Source: Acidobacteriota bacterium
GTDB taxonomy: Bacteria; Acidobacteriota; Thermoanaerobaculia; Gp7-AA8
NCBI GenBank assembly: GCA_003222375.1
Contig: QHVX01000255.1
Location: 1-5,051, forward strand
DNA length: 5,051 bases
Direction of reading: 5' to 3'
Under the pieces are notes generated by a model. That model was given only the letters and a program-made list of their open reading frames with translations, ran no database searches and was not told the DNA's origin. Shown in pieces: positions 1 through 5,008 of this stretch. Position 1 is the first letter of the stretch. The number at the start of each line of letters is the position of its first letter. A program made the translations under genes and the position numbers.

Positions 1-76
1 CATCCAATCGGTCTTCGGGGGGACGCATGTGATTCCGCCGCGCATGCTGGCTGTGCGCGTGCGATATGCGTATTGA
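1..76 (+). CDS. C-terminal end of an outer-membrane beta-barrel (TonB-receptor-like) protein, partial
   Basis: An open frame enters from the left edge (first full codon at base 2) and stops at TGA 74-76, giving 24 residues that end in RMLAVRVRYAY. Alternating polar and hydrophobic residues followed by a terminal aromatic residue is the usual last strand and BAM-recognition signal of outer-membrane barrels. The PPRMLAVRVRYAY ending resembles the PRQ(I/L)QLALRF-type tails of Oar-like TonB-dependent receptors. Third codon positions are mostly G or C, as in the other genes. The stop lies 2 bases before the ATG of the regulator, so the two could be cotranscribed. Only the tail is visible, so the family call is tentative. 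The frame of the downstream regulator is also open through this stretch but contains no ATG or GTG there. Confidence 0.5.
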   Translation, partial: IQSVFGGTHVIPPRMLAVRVRYAY

Positions 77-78
77 AG

Positions 79-399
79 ATGACGCTGGGAGAGCATCTAA
101 GGGAGCTTCGGGAAAAGAACCATATCTCGCTGCGTAGTCTGGCGTCGCGGGCGCGGATCACGGCGCCGTATTTGTCGGACATCGAGTTAGGCCGGCGGCA
201 CCCGTCAGAGCGGGTGCTCGCCGATCTCGCGCGTTTGCTGCGCACGACAGTCGATGACCTGCGACGCTACGATCCGCGCGCGCTGATCGCGGACATCCAG
301 GAAAGGTTGAATCACGACGCCGGCTTCGCGCCGGCGTTGCGCCGGCTGCTCAGCAAATGCGCGACGAGCGACGATCTGGTGCGAATTCTGGAACGCTAG
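79..399 (+). CDS. Small XRE/Cro-CI family helix-turn-helix regulator
   Basis: This is a 106-residue protein whose first ~65 residues form a Cro/CI-type five-helix DNA-binding domain. LGEHLRELREKNHISLRSLA leads into the recognition segment ITAPYLSDIELGRRHPS and then VLADLARLLRTTVDDL. The C-terminal ~40 residues (RRYDPRALIADIQERL...ALRRLLS...LVRIL) look helical and probably serve dimerisation. There is no toxin, ImmA/IrrE protease or second partner gene next to it, so the target and signal are unknown. I chose ATG 79 as the start. TTG 73, two codons upstream, is an alternative that would overlap the preceding stop. No Shine-Dalgarno motif is visible, so translation may be coupled to the upstream gene. 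The stop TAG (397-399) overlaps the stop of the convergent NHL gene. Confidence 0.85.
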   Translation: MTLGEHLRELREKNHISLRSLASRARITAPYLSDIELGRRHPSERVLADLARLLRTTVDDLRRYDPRALIADIQERLNHDAGFAPALRRLLSKCATSDDLVRILER

Positions 400-1994
400 T
401 GCGCTGCCCGCCGCCGCCCGGCCGTGGCGGGTGGGGGGGCGGTCGCACGATCGATCATGCGGATGAGGTGGGCGGGTGGGTCGGCGACGAAGATGCGGTC
501 GGACGGATCGACGAGGATGCCGGTCAGCGTCGCGAAGCCGCGCGCGACGGTGTTTGTCAGGCCGCTCGGCGCGATGCGGCGCACGCCGTTGCGATCGGTG
601 ACGAAGAGATTTCCGCGCGCATCGAGCGCGATCGCGGTCGGATGATCGAAGTGCGCCTCGCCGCCGCGGCCGTCGCTGCTGCCGGCGACGCCCGACTCGC
701 CCGCGAGAATCGAACCCGCGCCGTTCACGAACTTGCGAATGGTGTGGTCTTCGGTGTCGGCAACATACACGGTCTCGTTCTGATCGACGGCGACGCCGAG
801 GGGACCGTGGAGATCGCGAGCGTAGGTGGAGATCGTAAAGAGTCCGATGAAGCCCGTGATCTGCGTCATCTTGCGAACGAGGTTGTTCGCGGTGTCGGCG
901 ACGTACAGATTTCCGCGGAACGTCGCAGCGATTCCCGACGGTGCATTGAAATCCGCCGCACTACCGACGGTGAACGCCGGCACGAATTGCCCGCCGGTGT
1001 AGAGAATGCGCACCTCATGATTCTGCGTGTCGGTGACGTAAACGTATCCGTCGAGAGGCGTCACGGCCACGCCGCGCGGTCCATTGAAAAGCGCAAATTG
1101 CCCTTCGGTCGCTCCGGCTACGCCCGCCGCGCCCGCGAGCGTAGTGACAGTGCCACCCACGATCTTGCGCACGACGTTGTCGCTTTCATCCGTGACGTAG
1201 ATCTCGTTCTGCGGCGAGAGCGCGAGACCGTACGGCGCGCGAAAGTTCGGCGCGCCGGCGTACGTCACGACGTTGCGCGGCGCGGTCGATGTCGTTGTGA
1301 AGTGTCGATGCTCGGAATCCTGCGGCGGACAGTTGTTGAAGGTCGCCTCGACCCACCATTCCGATCGCCCCGGCTCCGCGATCAGCGACGCATTCGTTTT
1401 ATCGGTGACGAGCATCGGCGCGGCCGCGGCGCCTTCGACAGCAGTGAAGATCGAGTAGCTTTGCGCGCCGTCGACCGGTGACCACGACAGACGCACGAAC
1501 GCCGACTGCGGCGATTCGTCCACCGGTCCGATGAGCGTGGGAGCCGATTGGCGGCACGCTGCGGCATCGTAGACGACGACATCGGCCGCCGCGTTGTCGT
1601 TGCCGGGGGTCAAATCGAGGCTGCCGAGCGATTGCGTGTTGGCAGTGGCGTGGAGCGTTGCGGTCGTTGCAGGCGCCGTGACGGTCACATCGATCGGATT
1701 GGGTCCTGGAATGATCACATCGGCCGCGCATGTGACGGTCAGCTTCGACTCGCTGCAGCGAAATGTGCTTCCTCCCGAAGCGCGAACGAACTTGACGGCC
1801 GGCGGCAGGACGATCGTGATGACGATGCCCGATCCGTTGTCGTTATTCCGATCGTCGGCGATGACGTGATACGTGAATGTCTGTTGCATCGCGACGAAGC
1901 GCGGCGCCTCGATCGACATGCCGACGTCAACGAGCGTGTGCGCCGAGGCGGAGGCGGCGATGAAAAGTATTAGTGCGGCGCGCCGGGCGCTCAT
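396..1994 (-). CDS. Secreted DUF11 / Fn3-like / six-blade NHL propeller protein
   Basis: This is a 532-residue exported protein. Residues 1-18 are a signal peptide: MSARR, then a hydrophobic stretch, ending ASA before HT. Residues ~21-143 resemble a DUF11 beta-sandwich, with FTYHVIADD, a VLPPAVKFV strand, two cysteines flanking the next strands, and a DLTPGNDNAAADV end. Residues ~150-235 look like a fibronectin type III domain (LIGPVDES, LSWSPVDGAQSYSI). Six NHL repeats follow, beginning near residues 253, 305, 351, 397, 451 and 489. Each has a (P)xGxAV...xxYVxDxxxxxVRK pattern, so together they should form one six-blade beta-propeller. The tail is Pro/Ala/Arg-rich with no anchor or sorting motif. 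ATG 1994 overlaps the TGA of the A-type carrier gene (ATGA), which favours it over GTG 2000. NHL propellers usually bind ligands, and no catalytic residues can be assigned. Its role in a lipoylation operon is unclear. Confidence 0.88.
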   Translation of the reverse strand: MSARRAALILFIAASASAHTLVDVGMSIEAPRFVAMQQTFTYHVIADDRNNDNGSGIVITIVLPPAVKFVRASGGSTFRCSESKLTVTCAADVIIPGPNPIDVTVTAPATTATLHATANTQSLGSLDLTPGNDNAAADVVVYDAAACRQSAPTLIGPVDESPQSAFVRLSWSPVDGAQSYSIFTAVEGAAAAPMLVTDKTNASLIAEPGRSEWWVEATFNNCPPQDSEHRHFTTTSTAPRNVVTYAGAPNFRAPYGLALSPQNEIYVTDESDNVVRKIVGGTVTTLAGAAGVAGATEGQFALFNGPRGVAVTPLDGYVYVTDTQNHEVRILYTGGQFVPAFTVGSAADFNAPSGIAATFRGNLYVADTANNLVRKMTQITGFIGLFTISTYARDLHGPLGVAVDQNETVYVADTEDHTIRKFVNGAGSILAGESGVAGSSDGRGGEAHFDHPTAIALDARGNLFVTDRNGVRRIAPSGLTNTVARGFATLTGILVDPSDRIFVADPPAHLIRMIDRATAPPPATAGRRRAAH

Positions 1995-2278
1995 CCGCAC
2001 CAGACTGCGCTGACGGCATCCGGATGCTCGAGGAGATAGCCATCCTCCTCGGCGTCGTACTCGATGCGCGCGCCGTCGAGCCGCGAGGCGGCCATCGAGT
2101 CGAGCGCGACGCGGATGCCATCGATCGCGATGACCTCGTCGCTGTCGACCGGCTCGGGAGCGTAGCCGAGGCGGTAGCCGCTGCCGCCGCAGCCGGTGGT
2201 GAAGGCGATGCGCAAAATGCGGCCGTCGAGATCGTGCTTCAGATGCTCAGCGGCGGCCGGGGAGAGTTGGATGTTCAT
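1991..2278 (-). CDS. A-type iron-sulfur carrier (IscA/ErpA/HesB family), variant cysteine motif
   Basis: This 95-residue protein has the A-type carrier layout. It opens with MNIQLSPAAAEHL, followed by a RILRIAF strand, the TGCGGSGYRLGY loop and the DSDEVIAIDGIRVALDS strand-helix. It ends with ARIEYDAEEDGYLLEHPDA and a short tail. Family members accept and deliver Fe-S clusters or iron to apoproteins using three cysteines, one in GCSG and two in a C-terminal CGC. Cys30 aligns with the first (Cys to Tyr spacing of 5, as in GCSGxxY). Counting from the NP/HP motif, Cys94 falls on the last cysteine, but the middle one is Val92, so CGC has become VWC. The protein ends one residue later. It overlaps the ferritin-like gene upstream by ATGA and the NHL gene downstream by ATGA. 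No good Shine-Dalgarno is visible, so coupling is likely. It may serve LipA, but the lost cysteine leaves its activity open. Confidence 0.82.
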   Translation of the reverse strand: MNIQLSPAAAEHLKHDLDGRILRIAFTTGCGGSGYRLGYAPEPVDSDEVIAIDGIRVALDSMAASRLDGARIEYDAEEDGYLLEHPDAVSAVWCG

Positions 2279-2784
2279 TCCGGTCGCGATCCGTGGACGA
2301 TGCGAAATTCGGCGTCCTCACGTTTGAACCAATCGCGATCGACCTTCAGCAATTCCAACTCACGGTCCAGCTCGACGATGTGTGCCTTTTTCGTGGCAGC
2401 CAGGTAGACCAGCAGGTTGCGATCGGCGGAGGACGCGGTACGGCTCAAGTTGACGAGTTTCTTTTCCATCGAGCGCTCGCGCGCGATCAGCGATTCGGCG
2501 GTCTCGCGGTAGGACAGATCGCCTTCCAGGATGTCCTGAAAGCGGAGATCGCCCGCCAGCGTCGTGCGAACCCGGTTGGCGCCGACGGCCGCGATCTTCA
2601 TGTCGAGCAGATCGCGGCTCTCGCGCTCGTCGACCGCAAACTGCTTGAACATCAGCGCGGTCATCGGATTGGGCAGATTCTCGGCGAGCTTCTCGAATGT
2701 CTTGTACGCCTCGACGGTGTACTGGAGCATCACGCCGAGTTCTTGTCCGTCGAGCGCGCTTTTCCTCGAATCAACTGTCGTCAT
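2275..2784 (-). CDS. Small ferritin-like (rubrerythrin-like) four-helix protein with degenerate metal ligands
   Basis: This is a 169-residue, almost entirely helical, soluble protein with no signal peptide. Predicted helices lie at about residues 14-37, 41-67, 91-115 and 119-147, the size and spacing of a ferritin-like or rubrerythrin four-helix bundle. Rubrerythrins carry Glu in helices 1 and 3 and ExxH in helices 2 and 4 as diiron ligands. Here helix 2 reads DERESRDLL (Glu53 but Ser where His is expected). Helix 4 reads KKAHIVEL (His135 kept, Lys where Glu is expected). Diiron chemistry is therefore doubtful and iron binding is inference. I start at ATG 2784 because AAGGTGGAG precedes it and TGATG joins it to the ferredoxin stop. 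An in-frame start at 2838 would add 18 residues read from the ferredoxin end. The family call rests on pattern only and may prove to be another helical family. Confidence 0.6.
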   Translation of the reverse strand: MTTVDSRKSALDGQELGVMLQYTVEAYKTFEKLAENLPNPMTALMFKQFAVDERESRDLLDMKIAAVGANRVRTTLAGDLRFQDILEGDLSYRETAESLIARERSMEKKLVNLSRTASSADRNLLVYLAATKKAHIVELDRELELLKVDRDWFKREDAEFRIVHGSRPE

Positions 2785-3062
2785 CACTCCACCTTCGCCA
2801 CCTTCACGATCACATCGCGAATCAACTTCGCCTGACAAGACAAGCGATGCGGCCGTTCCAATTCCTTGTAGGTTTCATCGGGCGTGGGAGGCGTCACGGC
2901 ATCCCAATTGTCGATCACTTCCACGCGGCATGTGCCGCACGCGCCGTCGCCGCCGCAGACATGACTGATGGTCACTCCCATCTCCAGCGCGCACGATAAA
3001 AGCGTCCGACCTTCAGGAAATTCAGCCGCTTTCCCCTGATCCTCGAATGTCACTCGCGGCAT
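2784..3062 (-). CDS. [2Fe-2S] ferredoxin, single domain
   Basis: This 92-residue beta-grasp ferredoxin has four cluster cysteines: Cys36, Cys42 and Cys45 in HVCGGDGACGTCRVEV, and Cys76 in HRLSCQAKL. The C-x5-C-x2-C spacing is that of the adrenodoxin/ISC-type group, rather than the C-x4-C-x2-C of plant-type photosynthetic ferredoxins. Cys24 (LLSCALEMG) lies in the helix before the cluster loop and is not an expected ligand. It probably carries single electrons in the cytoplasm. Placed directly after lipA, it is a natural candidate donor for reductive cleavage of S-adenosylmethionine by LipA or for Fe-S assembly by the neighbouring carrier. That partner choice is inference. ATG 3062 is needed because the first strand (MPRVTFEDQGK) begins there. 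The gene starts inside the 3' end of lipA (41-bp overlap) without a visible Shine-Dalgarno. Confidence 0.92.
   Translation of the reverse strand: MPRVTFEDQGKAAEFPEGRTLLSCALEMGVTISHVCGGDGACGTCRVEVIDNWDAVTPPTPDETYKELERPHRLSCQAKLIRDVIVKVAKVE
2787..2795 (-). promoter_or_regulatory. Ribosome binding site of the ferritin-like gene
   Basis: AAGGTGGAG on the minus strand; the AAGG part is 7 bases before ATG 2784. It lies in the last codons of the ferredoxin gene, whose stop forms TGATG with this start. This is one of the clearest Shine-Dalgarno motifs in the window and supports the shorter 169-residue start over the one at 2838. Confidence 0.7.
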
Positions 3063-3957
3063 GAGCTTTGGATTCTAGCGCGCGATGCGCCATATACGAA
3101 CTGCGCACGAGCGGCGCCGATTCGACGTGTTGAAAGCCGAGCTGAAGCGCCTGCCGGCCGAGCTCCGCGAACTCGTCGGGGGTGTAGTAGCGGCGCACAG
3201 GATGATGGCGTTCGGTCGGCGCGAGGTACTGCCCCATAGTGAAAATGTCGACGCCGGCGGCGCGCAGATCGCGTGCGACCTGGAGGATTTCGTCTTCAGT
3301 TTCGCCCAATCCAAGCATGAGGCTCGATTTGGTGAGCATGCCGGCTTCGTGCGCCCAGCGCAAAAGCATAAGTGATCGCTTATATATCGCGATCGGACGG
3401 ACCTGCGCATAAAGCCGCGGCACCGTCTCGATGTTGTGCGCAAGGACTTCCGGTTTGGCATCGATCACAACTTGTAGGGCGTCGCGATTTCCTTCGAGGT
3501 CCGAGATCAGCACCTCGACCGCCGCGCCGGTCCGCTCTCGCACCGCGGCAACCGTGCACGCGATGTGCTCCGCGCCGCCGTCGGACATGTCGTCGCGATT
3601 GACCATCGTAATCACGGCATGCCGCACGCCCATCCTCTCGACCGCCTCGGCCACGCGGCGCGGCTCATCGGCATCGGCCACCCCGGGAGTGCCGCGCGAG
3701 ACCGCGCAGAACGTGCATCGCCGCGTGCAGATCTCGCCTAACACCATGAAGGTCGCGGTGCCGGCGCCCCAGCATTCGAAAATGTTCGGGCATCGCGCTT
3801 CCTGACAGACGGTGTTGAGCGCGAGATCATTCATCAGCTTCGCCACCGGAAGCTGACTGAGATCGCCCGGCACGCGGATCTTGAGCCACGGTGGACGGAT
3901 GCCCGCACGTTTATTGATGGGTTGTCGAGTTGTCGGGTTGTCTGGTTGTCCGCTCAT
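3022..3957 (-). CDS. lipA: Lipoyl synthase LipA (radical SAM)
   Basis: This 311-residue enzyme inserts two sulfurs at C6 and C8 of octanoyl groups attached to lipoyl domains. The auxiliary [4Fe-4S] cluster motif is Cys51-x4-Cys56-x5-Cys62 (CQEARCPNIFEC). The radical SAM motif is Cys77-x3-Cys81-x2-Cys84 (CTRRCTFC), and the auxiliary-cluster serine motif RSSY is at 285-288. All key residues are present. ITMVNRDDM replaces the commoner T-S-V-D/N-R-D-D, a small oddity. The start is ATG 3957, preceded by GGGAGAG (GGAG 7 bases away) and one base after the LipB-Nudix stop. An upstream in-frame ATG at 4044 would run through the Nudix region and is unlikely. Residues 3-13 (GQPDNPTTRQP) are translated from the 8-bp repeat array. 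The conserved family sequence only begins near RPPWLKIRVPG. The C-terminus runs ~20 residues past RSSY and overlaps the ferredoxin gene. Confidence 0.97.
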   Translation of the reverse strand: MSGQPDNPTTRQPINKRAGIRPPWLKIRVPGDLSQLPVAKLMNDLALNTVCQEARCPNIFECWGAGTATFMVLGEICTRRCTFCAVSRGTPGVADADEPRRVAEAVERMGVRHAVITMVNRDDMSDGGAEHIACTVAAVRERTGAAVEVLISDLEGNRDALQVVIDAKPEVLAHNIETVPRLYAQVRPIAIYKRSLMLLRWAHEAGMLTKSSLMLGLGETEDEILQVARDLRAAGVDIFTMGQYLAPTERHHPVRRYYTPDEFAELGRQALQLGFQHVESAPLVRSSYMAHRALESKAHAASDIRGSGESG

Positions 3958-4000
3958 GTCATCTCTCCCGACAATCCGACAACCTGACAACCCGACAACC
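3920..4000 (-). repeat. Inverted array of 8-bp tandem repeats at the lipB-lipA junction; large mRNA stem-loop
   Basis: On the plus strand, four tandem units lie at 3921-3952 (GTTGTCGA, GTTGTCGG, GTTGTCTG, GTTGTCCG). Four inverted units lie at 3968-3999 (CCGACAAT, CCGACAAC, CTGACAAC, CCGACAAC). Base i faces base 7920-i. Across the 32 unit positions I count 27 Watson-Crick pairs, one G-U and four mismatches, and 3920/4000 adds one more pair. The 15-base loop (3953-3967) holds the LipB-Nudix stop (3961-3959), the lipA ATG (3957-3955) and most of the lipA Shine-Dalgarno. Both arms are translated. The structure could tune lipA translation, be a small dispersed intergenic repeat, or both. Confidence 0.88.
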
Positions 4001-5008
4001 TCGTCTCCAATCTCTCCAGCCGAAGTCGTCATGCTCCTCGGCATCGATCCGAATCGGAAGCTGCGAGCTGAGCCGCGCCACGAACCCCTTTTCGCTGGCG
4101 ATGATCGGCGCGGGATACCGCGATTCGAGGAACTGCGATTCGATCATGAACGACTGCAGCAAATCGAGCTCCTGCGGATCGCCGCTATGACCGGTCTCCT
4201 CGATGATTTCGCGGCGCGCGGTGTCGAGCGGCGATTCGCCCTCTTCCATCGAGCCGGTGATCGGCTGCCAGAAATTGCCGCGCTCCGGTTTTCGATGCAG
4301 AAGCAGGACGCGGTGATCGTCGTGCACCATGACCTTGACGAGGCGGATCGTCTCGGCGCGCGGCACGATCTTGCGATCGAAGACTTCCGCGAATTTCGCG
4401 ACGACGATCGAGCGCACATCCGCGATCGGGATTTCGCGGCCGACCTCATTCGCGATCGATGTGACTCCGCGTCCGCGAATCCCGCAGGGCGTGATCAGCC
4501 GGAAGTGATCGAGATTTGTATTCACATTGAGGGCGAAGCCGTGCGACGTCACCCAACGCGCGATGCGCACGCCGATCGCGGCGATCTTGTTCTCGCCGAC
4601 CCAGATGCCGCGCTTCCCCTCGGCGCGTATGGCGGTGATGCCGAATTCTGCAACAGCGCGGATCAGCACCTCCTCGAGCTTCGTGACGTACTTGCGAACG
4701 TCGCGATTGCCTTCGCCGAGGTGAAGGATGGGATAGCCGACGATCTGGCCGGGGCCGTGATAGGTGATGTCGCCGCCGCGCGTGGTTTCATAAAAGCGAA
4801 CGCGCTGCGCCCGAAGCGCCTCCGGCGTAGCGAGCAGATTCGCGTTATCGCCGCCGCGGCCGAGCGTGATCACCGGCGGATGCTCGAGCAGCAGGAGTTG
4901 ATCGGCAATCGCGTTGTCCTGCCGCAATGCGACGAGCCGCTGCTGCAGGTGCATGGCATTCTCGTACGTGACGAGATGCAGGCTGCGGAGCTCGCACACG
5001 CGCGTCAC
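3959..5008 (-). CDS. lipB: Octanoyltransferase LipB fused to a C-terminal NudB-like Nudix domain
   Basis: This 349-residue two-domain protein begins with LipB (residues ~1-213), which transfers octanoate from acyl carrier protein to lipoyl domains. It shows RGGDITYHGPG at 77-87, the catalytic Lys141 in ENKIAAIGVRI and the acyl-accepting Cys175 in LITPCGI. Residues ~221-334 form a Nudix hydrolase domain with a full box from Gly252 to His274 (Gx5E, then REIIEETGH). FWQPITGSMEEGES and the later ESRYPAP and EEHDDFGW segments recall E. coli NudB, which hydrolyses dihydroneopterin triphosphate. The true substrate is unknown. There is no linker and no frame break. The last ~14 residues (RGCRVVRLSDCRER) come from the 8-bp repeat array and seem to replace the usual C-terminal helix. 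GTG 5008 overlaps the upstream stop (GTGA) behind GGGGGAAGG. GTG 4999 is an alternative start. Confidence 0.94.
   Translation of the reverse strand: MTRVCELRSLHLVTYENAMHLQQRLVALRQDNAIADQLLLLEHPPVITLGRGGDNANLLATPEALRAQRVRFYETTRGGDITYHGPGQIVGYPILHLGEGNRDVRKYVTKLEEVLIRAVAEFGITAIRAEGKRGIWVGENKIAAIGVRIARWVTSHGFALNVNTNLDHFRLITPCGIRGRGVTSIANEVGREIPIADVRSIVVAKFAEVFDRKIVPRAETIRLVKVMVHDDHRVLLLHRKPERGNFWQPITGSMEEGESPLDTARREIIEETGHSGDPQELDLLQSFMIESQFLESRYPAPIIASEKGFVARLSSQLPIRIDAEEHDDFGWRDWRRGCRVVRLSDCRER
3963..3969 (-). promoter_or_regulatory. Ribosome binding site of lipA
   Basis: GGGAGAG on the minus strand, with its GGAG core 7 bases before ATG 3957. It fixes the lipA start over the in-frame ATG at 4044. 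The first two G bases lie in the top of the repeat stem and the rest in the loop, so access for ribosomes could depend on folding or on ribosomes finishing the upstream LipB-Nudix frame. Confidence 0.7.

Noticed and set aside
317..337. GC-rich stem-loop (8-bp perfect stem, 5-base loop) as a terminator for either strand
   Set aside because: It lies inside the regulator's coding sequence, encodes part of its helical tail, and has no T-run after it on either strand.
407..431. CCCGCC / GGCGGG inverted repeat just past the regulator stop as a terminator
   Set aside because: Short stem in the Pro/Ala/Arg-coding end of the NHL gene, followed by G-run rather than T-run; most likely base composition.
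357..1481. Long plus-strand open frame of 374 codons opposite the NHL gene
   Set aside because: Its product is Arg/Glu/Asp-rich with no recognisable domain, and it lies antisense to a gene with clear repeats and a signal peptide. It also overlaps the regulator's end. Long antisense frames are expected in GC-rich DNA.
1548..1973. 141-codon plus-strand open frame opposite the DUF11 part of the NHL protein
   Set aside because: Arginine-rich shadow translation with no family resemblance.
2293..2835. 180-codon plus-strand open frame opposite the ferritin-like gene
   Set aside because: It mirrors the minus-strand gene's codon pattern and has no motif or ribosome site. The minus-strand frame has a strong Shine-Dalgarno and operon joints on both sides.
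3920..4000. CRISPR array or protein-binding iteron origin
   Set aside because: The units are only 8 bp with no spacers and are arranged as two inverted blocks inside translated sequence. There are no cas or replication genes nearby.
3958..4044. Longer lipA start at ATG 4044
   Set aside because: The extra 29 residues come from the Nudix coding region and repeat in another frame. ATG 3957 has a good Shine-Dalgarno and a 1-base gap to the preceding stop.
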